Source: Bombilactobacillus thymidiniphilus
GTDB taxonomy: Bacteria > Bacillota > Bacilli > Lactobacillales > Lactobacillaceae
DNA length: 64,000 nt
Direction of reading: 5' to 3'
NCBI RefSeq assembly: GCF_023380245.1
Contig: NZ_CP093365.1
Coordinates: 682,001 to 746,000, forward strand
Of the stretch, positions 26,143 to 34,757 are shown one piece after another. The position numbers and the translations under genes are program-made. Each line of letters starts with the position of its first letter. Position 1 is the stretch's first letter. Below the pieces are notes generated by a model. The model saw nothing but the letters and a program-made list of their open reading frames with translations. It ran no database searches and was not told the DNA's origin.

Positions 26143-28293
26143 TTATTGTGCAGCCTGCCATAAGTGCTGATAAATACCAGATTGACTGGCTAACTGCTCG
26201 TGAGTACCTTGTTCAGCGATCTCACCATTTTTCAAAACTATAATACGTGGTGCTCTTTTGGCAACTGCTAAACGATGTGCAATAAAAATAATAGTTTTCG
26301 AGCTGTGTAATAGCTCAGTAACTAAAGCTTGCTCTGTCAAAGTATCCAAATTACTGGTCGATTCGTCTAATATCAGTATTTGTGCTGGTGACAATAAAGC
26401 ACGCGCAATCGTTAATCGCTGTTTTTGACCAGTGGACAAGGTAGCAGCGTGCTCATCCAAATAAGTATCATATTGGAACGGTAAATTTTCAATTTCTGTT
26501 TTAATTTGCGCACTAGCACAAGCTTGCTTAATTTCACGCATTCCCACTGCTTTATCAGCGCCTAGTAACAAATTTTCTTTAATAGTCCCAGTAAATAATG
26601 CTGGTTCTTGTGGAATGTACGCAATCAATCGGCGCAGGCTTCTTGGATTTATTTTACTAATATCTTGTTGATTTAATAAAATTTGACCAGTATCTGGCAC
26701 AAAAAAATGAACTAATAATTTAGCTAGTGTGGATTTACCTGAGCCACTACGACCTACAATTGCCAATTTATCACCGGTTGCTATCGTTAAATTAATATTG
26801 CGCAAAACGGGCGCACCAAAGCCATAACTGTAACTGATCTTTTGTAAAATCAGTTCGCAGCTATGGCTATTTTTAATGTCCGGTTGTGAATTATCTTCTG
26901 GCGCCACAATCAAAATCTCATTCAGGCGCTGATTAGCAACTTGGGCATTTTGCAATTTTGGTTGCAAATCAATAATACTTTGTAATGGATTAATAAAATA
27001 CAAAAGTAGCGAATTAAAAGCCAGCAATTGCCCAATAGATAATTGATGTTGAATAACTAGTTTTGAGCCTAGCCACAAGACAATCACACTTATTGCCAGT
27101 CGAATAAATAGTTTTAAGGCTTGCTGTAACTGATCTAATTTAACGTAATGCCAATTATTGTGCAAAGCTTTAGTGAATTGATGCTTAACGCGCTGATAAC
27201 TTACTGGTTCACAAGCCAAGGCTTTGATCGTTTCAATAGCTTCAACATCCGTGATAACCTCTGAATCTAACTGTGCACCACTTTCTAACTGGTGGCGATT
27301 AGAACGTTCCAATGGCCGCTTGAAAAACCACACAATTATTATGTAAAAAGGCAGCACCACGAAAGCTAGACCACACAAAAGAGGACTTTGGATCCACAAA
27401 ACAATTGCAGTCATCACAACAATCAATAAATCTAAACCAATCGTCAGCAATGAATCTGCCAAAACAGCGATAATTTGATTAGCGTCATTAAAGCGCGCCA
27501 AAATATCACCAGTTTGCCGTGTAGTAAAAAAAGATAGTGGCACTGTTAAAACATGTTTAATATATTGCAAAATAATTTTTGCTGATAATTTTTGTCCAAT
27601 CGCTGTAAGCATCATTTTCTGCACATAAGAACACACCGCCTGAACAACATAGGCTAGCAACAAGCTTGCACTAATCAACATAATCCATGATGAACTTTGC
27701 TTAGGAATATAACGATCAATCAACACCTGCAAAAAATATGCACTAGCAATACTAATTAAAGTCACCAAAAAGGCCGTCAAAAAAATCAAGCTTAAAATGC
27801 CTTTGTGCTCAGCAAAAAGTGGCAAAAAGCGCCACAAAGTCTGTTGTGGCGTAACAATAGGTTCATAATCAGGCATTGGTTTAAAAAATAGCACAATACC
27901 TTGCCATTGCTGCAAAAATTGGGCATGACTGAGCTTGGTCAAGCCTACCACTGGATCAGGATCAGCAATATAAACATACGTTTTCGTTATCTTTAAAATT
28001 ACGTAATAATGTGCTAAATTTTTATTTTTAACGACATTAACAATAAACGGATCAGAAACCGCTGCAGCTTGTAATTGTGACCAAGTAGCCCGTACGGCAT
28101 TAACTGTCAATTTATAATTTTGGGCAGCTTGCTTGATTCCAAAAGCAGTCGTGCCTTGTTGCGTCGTTTGCGCAGCCGTACGCAATTGTGCTAAAGGAAC
28201 TTGTGATCCGTAATATCGCAAGATCATGGCTAATGTCGCTACTCCGCAATCTTTTTCGTCAATTTGTGCTACATAATTTTTCCGAAAATTCAT
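26143..28293 (-). CDS. Peptidase-containing ABC exporter (C39 peptidase + permease + ATPase)
   Basis: Encodes 716 residues. The C39 domain (1-135) has Gln10, Cys16 (KDCGVA), His95 (AHYYVIL) and Asp111 (ADPDP), so the protease looks active. Six membrane helices follow (about 150-430), then an ABC domain with Walker A GRSGSGKST, signature LSTGQKQR, Walker B ILILDES and the H-loop AHRLAV. Family role: removal of double-glycine leaders and export of bacteriocins or signal peptides. It overlaps the upstream YibF-like gene by 4 bp. I saw no precursor peptide with a GG leader close by, so the cargo is unknown. Confidence 0.9.
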   Translation of the reverse strand: MNFRKNYVAQIDEKDCGVATLAMILRYYGSQVPLAQLRTAAQTTQQGTTAFGIKQAAQNYKLTVNAVRATWSQLQAAAVSDPFIVNVVKNKNLAHYYVILKITKTYVYIADPDPVVGLTKLSHAQFLQQWQGIVLFFKPMPDYEPIVTPQQTLWRFLPLFAEHKGILSLIFLTAFLVTLISIASAYFLQVLIDRYIPKQSSSWIMLISASLLLAYVVQAVCSYVQKMMLTAIGQKLSAKIILQYIKHVLTVPLSFFTTRQTGDILARFNDANQIIAVLADSLLTIGLDLLIVVMTAIVLWIQSPLLCGLAFVVLPFYIIIVWFFKRPLERSNRHQLESGAQLDSEVITDVEAIETIKALACEPVSYQRVKHQFTKALHNNWHYVKLDQLQQALKLFIRLAISVIVLWLGSKLVIQHQLSIGQLLAFNSLLLYFINPLQSIIDLQPKLQNAQVANQRLNEILIVAPEDNSQPDIKNSHSCELILQKISYSYGFGAPVLRNINLTIATGDKLAIVGRSGSGKSTLAKLLVHFFVPDTGQILLNQQDISKINPRSLRRLIAYIPQEPALFTGTIKENLLLGADKAVGMREIKQACASAQIKTEIENLPFQYDTYLDEHAATLSTGQKQRLTIARALLSPAQILILDESTSNLDTLTEQALVTELLHSSKTIIFIAHRLAVAKRAPRIIVLKNGEIAEQGTHEQLASQSGIYQHLWQAAQ

Positions 28294-29054
28294 TTGTCTG
28301 CCCCATTTTTTGTTAACAATTTCCGTCTTTGTCGCAAAATATAATAATTTGCCAAATAAATGGCACCAACAACCCCCAGAAAAGAAATCATCAGTTCTAA
28401 TAACGCTGAAACAAATATAGCATTATTAAAAATTTTGGTCCAAGAGTAATTTAATTGGATAAACCATAAACCTAAAGTTAAATAGCTGCCAAAAAAACCA
28501 AATAATAACGTATTTAAAGAGGTAGCAATAATTTTTTGCCCGATTGCTAGTCCTGCTTGCCACAAATTGCTTTCTGAAATATCTGGTTGATATTTCACAA
28601 TTTCCCATACGCCCGAACTAACTGCAATGCTCGCTTCAGCAATCGCTCCCAATGCACTTAAAACCATCACGGCTACTTGAATTTTGGGGAACGAGACACT
28701 GACAGTCAAAATAAATTGCTCAATTTCATCAGTATCCTCAATCGAAAAGCCTTGACTAAAGGAAAAGTGCACCACAATCAAGGTCATTAACAAAACCAAG
28801 CCCAGCATAATTAGTGTTGTAACAGTTGCTGTTTGTTTGACTTGTTGATTATCCGTATTGGGATAAATTGCCAAGAAAACTAAACCAATCGCCAGTAAAA
28901 TAGTAACTATCAAGGGATTAAACTCATCAGCAATCAGCATAATCAAAACTAATAAAACTAAAAAACTGCCTGCTAAACTGCTAAAAATTTGCCAACCACG
29001 CCGACCACAAACTATCAACAATGCTACCAATAAACAAAGTGTCAATACAATCAT
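28290..29054 (-). CDS. YibE/F-like membrane protein (short member)
   Basis: Encodes 254 residues with about seven hydrophobic segments and no signal for secretion. The conserved block GAIAEASIAVSSGVWEI matches the corresponding GAVMDETSDITASLYQL of its neighbour, the recurring motif of YibE/F-family proteins. Genes overlap by 4 bp on both sides (upstream YibE-like, downstream C39 exporter), so all three are surely co-transcribed. The function of the family is not established. A role in energising or assisting export is only a guess from the operon. Confidence 0.65.
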   Translation of the reverse strand: MIVLTLCLLVALLIVCGRRGWQIFSSLAGSFLVLLVLIMLIADEFNPLIVTILLAIGLVFLAIYPNTDNQQVKQTATVTTLIMLGLVLLMTLIVVHFSFSQGFSIEDTDEIEQFILTVSVSFPKIQVAVMVLSALGAIAEASIAVSSGVWEIVKYQPDISESNLWQAGLAIGQKIIATSLNTLLFGFFGSYLTLGLWFIQLNYSWTKIFNNAIFVSALLELMISFLGVVGAIYLANYYILRQRRKLLTKNGADK

Positions 29055-30136
29055 GCTTGTTCACCTCGCAATAAAAAGCTCGCCAAAAAAGAAGTCACCG
29101 GAACTGCTAGCACTATTCCTAGTGCACTAATGATCGTTTGCGTGTATCCTAACGTCATTGTCCGCGATAGAGAAAAGAAGAGTGTGTTACCATTTCGCAA
29201 ATACAGCACAACAATAGGAATTAATTCAGCCAAGAAAATATAAAATAAAATATTAATTAATGGTCCAATTATTTCTTGCCCCACATTCATGCCTGATTGT
29301 CGCAGTTGTGCTGGCGCCAAATTAGGTTTTTCTTGCAATAGTTGATATAAAGAAGCCGTGATGTCAGACGTTTCATCCATCACTGCACCCAAAACACCTA
29401 ATAATGTTTCTGCCAAAAAGATTAATTCAAAAGGTTGGATGCCATAATCCATTGTTTCAAAATGAATCCCTTGATTATTTGTCAGTTGCAAAACTAAAAC
29501 ACTAAATAGTAAGGCACTAAATGTACTGATCAAAGTACTCAACAATGCAATGAGCGTTTGGCGCGAATAACCAAAGACTAATATTAAAGTTGCCAAAGAC
29601 AAAATAATCGCTAAAATGATCGTAATACACAAAATATGTTGATTATGCCATCGCGTAGCCAGCAATAGCGCACCAATAAATAACAACCAGTTGATGGCAA
29701 CGCTAATTAAAGTCTTCAATCCTGCTTTATGCAAAAAGAATAAAACGATCAAAATAATCAACAAGAAAGTAAATACTAGTATGCCATCACGTTTAGGACC
29801 AATAATCGCCAAACTTTTTTTTGCTTTGGGATTATTCAACAAAATCTTGCTGTGCACGAAATAACGATTACTATTAGCCTGCGACTGATAGTAAGTATTT
29901 TTGAAAACGTGTTGTTGACCTTTAAAATGTCCACTAATAATTTTAACAGTCAATTTTTGCGTAATCATCATATCATCATTTTGATAACTTTCTTGCAACT
30001 GTTCTTTTTGAATTACTTTGACTTTTTGCACTATCGCAATATTCTCTGTTCGCATACTGCGATAGTAAAATAGTCCCCCAATTAAACATAACAATAGTAT
30101 GCCTAACAATCCATAGCGCTTGTATTGTTTATTCAA
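29051..30136 (-). CDS. YibE/F-like membrane protein (long member)
   Basis: Encodes 361 residues. An N-terminal membrane helix (residues about 9-27) is followed by an extracytoplasmic domain of about 90 residues (VKVIQKEQLQES...HVFKNTYYQS) and then about seven more helices. LLGVLGAVMDETSDITASL is the signature of the YibE/F family. It is the first gene of the three-gene operon with the shorter paralogue and the C39 exporter. The extracytoplasmic domain distinguishes it from the short member. Function unknown. Confidence 0.65.
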   Translation of the reverse strand: MNKQYKRYGLLGILLLCLIGGLFYYRSMRTENIAIVQKVKVIQKEQLQESYQNDDMMITQKLTVKIISGHFKGQQHVFKNTYYQSQANSNRYFVHSKILLNNPKAKKSLAIIGPKRDGILVFTFLLIILIVLFFLHKAGLKTLISVAINWLLFIGALLLATRWHNQHILCITIILAIILSLATLILVFGYSRQTLIALLSTLISTFSALLFSVLVLQLTNNQGIHFETMDYGIQPFELIFLAETLLGVLGAVMDETSDITASLYQLLQEKPNLAPAQLRQSGMNVGQEIIGPLINILFYIFLAELIPIVVLYLRNGNTLFFSLSRTMTLGYTQTIISALGIVLAVPVTSFLASFLLRGEQA

Positions 30137-30181
30137 GTACCATTACCTCTTGATTTTTTATTAATAATATTATAGCGCACA

Positions 30182-30208
30182 AAAAAAGATCGACAGTGTC
30201 GATCTTCA
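30182..30208 (-). terminator. Terminator after the Apf-like gene
   Basis: Perfect 9-bp stem AAGATCGAC/GTCGATCTT with a 3-base loop and a T7 run on the minus strand, about 40 bp below the stop codon. Confidence 0.88.
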
Positions 30209-30247
30209 AAATCACTTAGTATAGGAAGATAATTTTATTTTAAAATC

Positions 30248-30853
30248 TTAGTACCAACCATGGCTCATCCAGAAGGATTGAGCTGCGCTCCATGAACCAT
30301 AACGAGAAGCTACGTAATTATTAGCAACACGTTCTTGGTTAGCTGGAGAATAGTCACCATTTAAATATGATGAATCTAATTGATATTTACCATAGTAACG
30401 ACCATTTTGAGCAGTATAAGAACCACCGGATTCACGGTTAGCAATCCAATCACGTGCACTGTCGCCACCATTGTAGCTGGATACTGTATTAGTATCATTT
30501 TGAGCTGTAACAGCAGGTTGTTGAGTTTGTGCTGTTGTGTTATTGTCAACAGCTTGTTGAACTGTTGATGCATCTGGTGCAGATTGCACATCGCTTTGTG
30601 ATGCAACAGCTACTTGACCATCATCCTTGATTAATAATTTTTGGCCAACATAAATCATATTGATATCCTGAATATTATTATCACCAGCAACTTGGTTAAT
30701 CAAGCTCAAGTCATTCTTCAATTGGTAGGAAATGCCGGATAATGTGTCACCAGGTTTTACAGTGTAGATGCTATCAGCTTTAGCAATTTGTGTAGCACCG
30801 AATAAAGAGACAATACTTAAAACTGTTGCAACTGCTACTTGTCTGAATTTCAT
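30248..30853 (-). CDS. Aggregation-promoting-factor-like LysM protein
   Basis: Encodes 201 residues. Signal peptide to about residue 26 (QIAKA-DS), one LysM domain (YTVKPGDTLSGISYQ ... MIYVGQKLLI, about 29-76), a Gln/Thr/Val-rich linker, and a C-terminal lysozyme-like domain (ARDWIANRESGGSYTAQNGR ... SFWMSHGWY). The C-terminus matches the Apf/Sep extracellular proteins of lactobacilli, with the Glu of NRESGG as presumptive catalytic residue. Located outside the membrane, bound to peptidoglycan; proposed roles are wall turnover, cell shape and aggregation. AAAGGAGAG precedes the ATG. Confidence 0.85.
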   Translation of the reverse strand: MKFRQVAVATVLSIVSLFGATQIAKADSIYTVKPGDTLSGISYQLKNDLSLINQVAGDNNIQDINMIYVGQKLLIKDDGQVAVASQSDVQSAPDASTVQQAVDNNTTAQTQQPAVTAQNDTNTVSSYNGGDSARDWIANRESGGSYTAQNGRYYGKYQLDSSYLNGDYSPANQERVANNYVASRYGSWSAAQSFWMSHGWY

Positions 30854-31053
30854 AGAATATAATACTCTCCTTTAATAAATAGCTTTAATAAATAGCGGAA
30901 ATAAGATTTATTGAAAAACACTCTTGCCTTTCAACAAAAGATATAGTAACAGATCTATATTACGAAAACATTTCAGACAAATAAAAAAAAATTGCTTATA
31001 TTACAATAACATTACAAGAGCTATAATTAACAAGTTATAAAACCATTACCATT

Positions 31054-31533
31054 TTACTTATGGTAGTGATTTCCCGCATTTATCATGCAAATACGATAAA
31101 CTTGCTCTGTTAAAACCAAACGCATTAATTGATGTGGCAAAGTGAAACGTCCAAAGGAAATACTAGCTTGCGCCCGTTGCATGACTTTAGTACCCAAACC
31201 CAATGAGCCGCCGATCACAAAAGTTATTTTGCTGTGGCCATAAGTAGTCAGATCAGCCACTTGTTGCGCTAATTCTTCTGAAGATAAGACTTGTCCGTCA
31301 ATCGCCAAAACAATTACATAATCATCAGATTTAATTTTAGTAAGAATTCGCTGACCTTCAATGTCCTTAACTTGCTGCATCTGCGCAGCACTTAAATTTT
31401 CTGGTGCTTTTTCATCTTTAACTTCCACAATTTCAAAATCACAAAACGGTTGTAATCTTTTCGAATATTCAGCAATGCCTTGAGTAAAGTATTTCTTTTT
31501 AATTTTACCCACGCCAATAATCTTGATTTTCAA
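31054..31533 (-). CDS. rlmH: 23S rRNA (pseudouridine1915-N3)-methyltransferase RlmH
   Basis: Encodes 159 residues, the standard length of this SPOUT methyltransferase. It starts [16 protein letters not shown] and carries the family blocks [17 protein letters not shown] (SAM-binding knot) and [21 protein letters not shown] with the invariant AGNHYHK end. It methylates pseudouridine 1915 in helix 69 of 23S rRNA in assembled ribosomes. In many Firmicutes it lies near htrA and the origin; here a four-gene cassette separates the two. Confidence 0.96.
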   Translation of the reverse strand: MKIKIIGVGKIKKKYFTQGIAEYSKRLQPFCDFEIVEVKDEKAPENLSAAQMQQVKDIEGQRILTKIKSDDYVIVLAIDGQVLSSEELAQQVADLTTYGHSKITFVIGGSLGLGTKVMQRAQASISFGRFTLPHQLMRLVLTEQVYRICMINAGNHYHK

Positions 31534-31624
31534 TCTGTTGCCTCACTTTTACACAAGTTTTTTTGTTCGGTAATTACTTTAAAAAACTATTATATCAATT
31601 TTTAACCAACTATAATTTATTCAC

Positions 31625-31731
31625 TTATCCACTTTTAAACAAGAAAGTGCTTTTTCTGTGGATAAATAATAAAATCGTAGTTACTTTAATTTTATAACTT
31701 ATTAACACTTTATCCACAAATCTGTGGATAA
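31625..31731. other. Cluster of four DnaA boxes
   Basis: TTATCCACT at 31625-31633 (+), TTATCCACA at 31657-31665 (-), 31710-31718 (+) and 31723-31731 (-). Three are perfect consensus boxes and the last two face each other four bases apart. The surrounding 31534-31975 is very AT-rich and holds no convincing gene. Confidence 0.75.
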
Positions 31732-31974
31732 GTTGTTTTTGCCATAAATGGAAGATAACAATATAAACCGAACATTGCAGAACAGATCCACCTAACAAAT
31801 TACGTAAATTATTAAATATATTTTTTACTTCATTGAATATGGTTGATGCAGACATTAGTCAGCGATCAGCCGAAAAGAACCAACACGGTAACGCCATAAC
31901 TTTATAGTTTAAAATCCTAAATTTAAGTAAATATCTATAAGTAAAACTTGTGGCTTATTTTATATATAATAAAA

Positions 31975-32009
31975 ATAAGTCACATCTTTATTTGAATGAT
32001 GTAACTTAT
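31975..32009 (-). terminator. Terminator of the ubiquitin-like/E1 cassette
   Basis: ATAAGTCACATC pairs with GATGTAACTTAT (one mismatch) around an AT loop, then TTTTATTATA on the minus strand, about 60 bp below the methyltransferase stop. Confidence 0.65.
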
Positions 32010-32071
32010 CAGTTATAAAAATACTTCATTATATATTCCTTTATTATTTAACTCGAATACACGTGAATGTG

Positions 32072-32731
32072 TCACAGACTTTCAGCTATGCCTATCCAAT
32101 CCCTCACTAATCCACCCGGATAAGAATCTCTAGGCAGGTCAACAGGTGTAGGTCCTTTAAGTGGGTAAAACTTATTAGCCTCCAAAATTTCACATATGTC
32201 ATTAAATGACAGGTAAAGTTTAGGTTCTATTGAATCAAAATATTTTATCAACATACTTCCACTTTTATTCATTGAGTAATTCTTCCAATCTGTCCATATA
32301 TCAGTTCCAATAGCAGGAAGTTCAAAACACAAATACCCATTATCTTTAATTCTATTTTTTACCCTAGCTAAATTTTGAATGGAGTTTTCTAAAGAACTAA
32401 CAACAAGTACTTTACTGCATACACAATAATCGAATTTTTTGATTTCAGAGAAAACATCTTCTAAATCTCCAACTTCTAATCTTTCCGCAAAATCAGGTTC
32501 TTCCATTTTTAACTTGTCTATACTTACGTGTGCTGTATCGCTAGCATATATATCAAATCCTTGGTTTAACAAAGGTATTACATTCCTACCAGTACCTGCT
32601 CCAATATAAAATCCCTTTTGATTTTTGTTTATATTGTTTTTTACCAAATTTTTTATGGGAAGCGGAACTTGTTTTTTCCAATTATTCCTATAAAAATTAT
32701 TCCAATTATCATCATTGTTTGACCGATTCAC
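32072..32731 (-). CDS. SAM-dependent class I methyltransferase of the E1 cassette
   Basis: Encodes 219 residues from a GTG preceded by AGAGGTGAT. Motif I is GFYIGAGTGRNVIPLLNQG, followed by the acidic residue in YASDT, then motif II-like FDYCVCSKVLV and the post-motif CFELPA. No membrane helix. It overlaps the transporter gene by 20 bp, so it belongs to the same operon. The target is unknown: it could be the small ubiquitin-like protein, a product released from it, or the final exported metabolite. The nearest general resemblance is to Methyltransf_25-type small-molecule enzymes. Confidence 0.75.
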   Translation of the reverse strand: MNRSNNDDNWNNFYRNNWKKQVPLPIKNLVKNNINKNQKGFYIGAGTGRNVIPLLNQGFDIYASDTAHVSIDKLKMEEPDFAERLEVGDLEDVFSEIKKFDYCVCSKVLVVSSLENSIQNLARVKNRIKDNGYLCFELPAIGTDIWTDWKNYSMNKSGSMLIKYFDSIEPKLYLSFNDICEILEANKFYPLKGPTPVDLPRDSYPGGLVRDWIGIAESL

Positions 32732-33944
32732 TATTTAGATCACCTCTTTTATTGTTACGCAAATCTAAAGCTACATGCACAGATGCCCCCACAGTTAAAA
32801 AAGTCATAGTAATTGCCAAAATTCCACTAGATGATACTGCCGATGAACTAAAAATCATAGGACCCAATATATTTTGTAACTGTCCCCCTAAATTTATAGC
32901 ACTCAAATCCGTTGCTAAAAATTTATTTCTGCTATATATAGTCATATAAACGGATATTGCTGCACTACTAAACAGCTCTGCTAATATTTGTGCCACCACA
33001 ATAGCTATAAATACAATTATCAGTAACAAATGAAGATTAAATTTGGGTATTAATGCAATTAATATAAAGGATATTGATAGCAATAAACCAGATGAGATCC
33101 ATAATTTATTGTATCTATAGTTTTCATATGCCCATTTATTTGTTATGCCTTGTAGCAAGGCTATAGTAATAGTATTTATCACAAAAACTAATGGCGATAG
33201 CCATGTGAAAGCTTTAAAATGAATAACAATTAGCAAGGGAATATAGACGTTGAGTAATGTTCTATGAAAAGAAAACAAAAAGTTTTCAATCATGAGATTA
33301 AATCGCGTGCGATTGAAAATAGATGACTTTATCACTGACAGAGATGTTAGTGAACTAGTTTTGATTTTAGCTGCTGAGACGTTAGTACCCTTTAAAGCTG
33401 TTATATATACAAAAACAACTACTATAAAAGACATTGAATTAATTATTATTATCGGTTGTAATCCAGTATGTGCTACTGTTGCTAATGAACTAATTCCGGC
33501 ACCTATTCCATAACCAACATTAGATGGTAAAGCCATATCCCCTAGTAAAACAGTAGCTTCTTTATGTGACAAGGGAGCTATGATCAAACTCTTAGTTAAG
33601 GAACCAGCTGACCTATCAATTATTCCAAATAAAGTCATATAAACTAAATAGCCATTATTACCTGACACAAACAACCATCCCAACATACCAATTGCCCTTA
33701 AAATATAAGATAGTGAAAATATTTTTAATTTACCATACTTGTCAGCTAAGTAGGCAACTGGTAGAGAAGCTATAGTTCCTGATATGGCAGATAATGTTAA
33801 TCCTAAGCCAATAATGCTTGGTGAAACGTGACTATATGTTGCAAAAAAAATAGTGGATACACTTACAAAAGAGCCTGTCCCCAACGAATCAATACCTGAC
33901 GATAGTAATGCAGCAAATCTGATATTATTCTTTATTTTCACCAT
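32712..33944 (-). CDS. MFS transporter of the E1 cassette
   Basis: Encodes 410 residues. I use the ATG at 33944, with GTGGAGAT seven bases upstream; an upstream start would lie within the E1 gene. About twelve hydrophobic helices. The cytoplasmic loop ADKYGKLKIFSLSY after helix 2 matches the MFS loop-2 motif. There is a 20-bp overlap with both neighbours. In microcin C-type clusters an MFS pump (MccC) exports the nucleotide-modified peptide made by an E1-like enzyme. By analogy this one probably exports the cassette product, though import is not excluded. Confidence 0.75.
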   Translation of the reverse strand: MVKIKNNIRFAALLSSGIDSLGTGSFVSVSTIFFATYSHVSPSIIGLGLTLSAISGTIASLPVAYLADKYGKLKIFSLSYILRAIGMLGWLFVSGNNGYLVYMTLFGIIDRSAGSLTKSLIIAPLSHKEATVLLGDMALPSNVGYGIGAGISSLATVAHTGLQPIIIINSMSFIVVVFVYITALKGTNVSAAKIKTSSLTSLSVIKSSIFNRTRFNLMIENFLFSFHRTLLNVYIPLLIVIHFKAFTWLSPLVFVINTITIALLQGITNKWAYENYRYNKLWISSGLLLSISFILIALIPKFNLHLLLIIVFIAIVVAQILAELFSSAAISVYMTIYSRNKFLATDLSAINLGGQLQNILGPMIFSSSAVSSSGILAITMTFLTVGASVHVALDLRNNKRGDLNSESVKQ

Positions 33945-34674
33945 TTTTATCTCCACATGCAGGGCAATCAGAGTTTTTAGGAATCGGAATTCTATAAAAA
34001 TCATTTTGAAAATTAGAACTGGATAATAAGTATCCTCGTGCTAATTCTCCTCGCTTTAAGGCTATTTTTAAGACCTCATTAGCGCCCATTACGCCTGCAA
34101 TTCCCGTTGCTACTCCCCATACGGCTACTGGACCCCGCCTACTTTCTGGCAAATCTGGGAATGCACATTTTAGGCATGGATCAGAATTATTCAAACGAGT
34201 GAAAACATATCCATATCCATATTGTGCTGATACATGCACCATAGGTATATCTTTATCTATAACAAACTGATTGACCATCATCCTTTGCTCTGGACCATCT
34301 CCTCCTTCAAGGATTACGTCATATCCTGATAATAAATTTTCAATATTATCAGGAGTAACTTTTTCTGTACAGCTTTCAATAGAAATATCGGGATTTAATT
34401 GTCTTAATTTTTGTTCTGCTACTTCAGATTTATACTTTCCTATATCGTCAGTTGAATACAGAATCTGTCTATTTAAATTACTCAAATCGACTTTATCAAA
34501 ATCTATTATTTTGATTTTTCCTACGCCCGCAGCAGCTAAATAATACAACAGTGGTGATTTAACGCCACCAGCACCAACACTAACTACACTAAATTGACTG
34601 ATAAGTTTCTGTCCTTCTTCTCCTACCTGAGGCATGGAAATTTGCCTATTATATCTCGTATTTTCAAAATGCAT
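33925..34674 (-). CDS. E1/MoeB/ThiF/MccB-like adenylating enzyme
   Basis: Encodes 249 residues. Arg10 (YNRQ), nucleotide loop GAGGVKSP (34-41), IIDFDKVDLSNLNRQ (56-70), Lys82 and GGDGPEQR (Asp126, Arg131) reproduce the adenylation site of ThiF/MoeB. Two CxxC pairs (Cys167/170 and 237/240) form the structural zinc site. The loop that in ThiF carries the SCxxxG Cys reads GPVAVWGV here, so the thioester/persulfide Cys is absent, as in MccB-type enzymes. There is no rhodanese domain. It likely activates the C-terminal carboxylate of the small protein encoded upstream. Start chosen from GGGAGGT upstream. Confidence 0.88.
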   Translation of the reverse strand: MHFENTRYNRQISMPQVGEEGQKLISQFSVVSVGAGGVKSPLLYYLAAAGVGKIKIIDFDKVDLSNLNRQILYSTDDIGKYKSEVAEQKLRQLNPDISIESCTEKVTPDNIENLLSGYDVILEGGDGPEQRMMVNQFVIDKDIPMVHVSAQYGYGYVFTRLNNSDPCLKCAFPDLPESRRGPVAVWGVATGIAGVMGANEVLKIALKRGELARGYLLSSSNFQNDFYRIPIPKNSDCPACGDKNGENKE

Positions 34675-34697
34675 AACCTTAATTTACCTCCCATGAT

Positions 34698-34744
34698 AAA
34701 TATAGAAGATCAAATAATAATTACAAATTTGATCTTCTATATTT
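34698..34744 (-). promoter_or_regulatory. Perfect 18-bp hairpin between the small-protein gene and the E1 gene
   Basis: AAATATAGAAGATCAAAT (34698-34715) and its exact reverse complement (34727-34744) flank an 11-base loop. No long U run follows, so it would act as a weak terminator, an RNase barrier or a processing site. Either would leave more of the upstream small-protein mRNA than of the enzyme mRNA. Confidence 0.8.
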
Positions 34745-34757
34745 AACTACTTAACTA

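Noticed and set aside
26140-30250. Search for a bacteriocin precursor near the C39 exporter
   Set aside because: No short frame with a GG-type leader and a ribosome site was found in the operon or its immediate flanks.
31625-31855. 76-residue minus-strand open frame in the rlmH gap
   Set aside because: No ribosome binding site, it spans the DnaA boxes and has no coding-like composition.
33925-34674. Microcin C-type cluster with a heptapeptide precursor
   Set aside because: I found no short precursor frame ending in Asn with its own ribosome site beside the E1 gene; the only upstream gene is the 87-residue beta-grasp-like protein.
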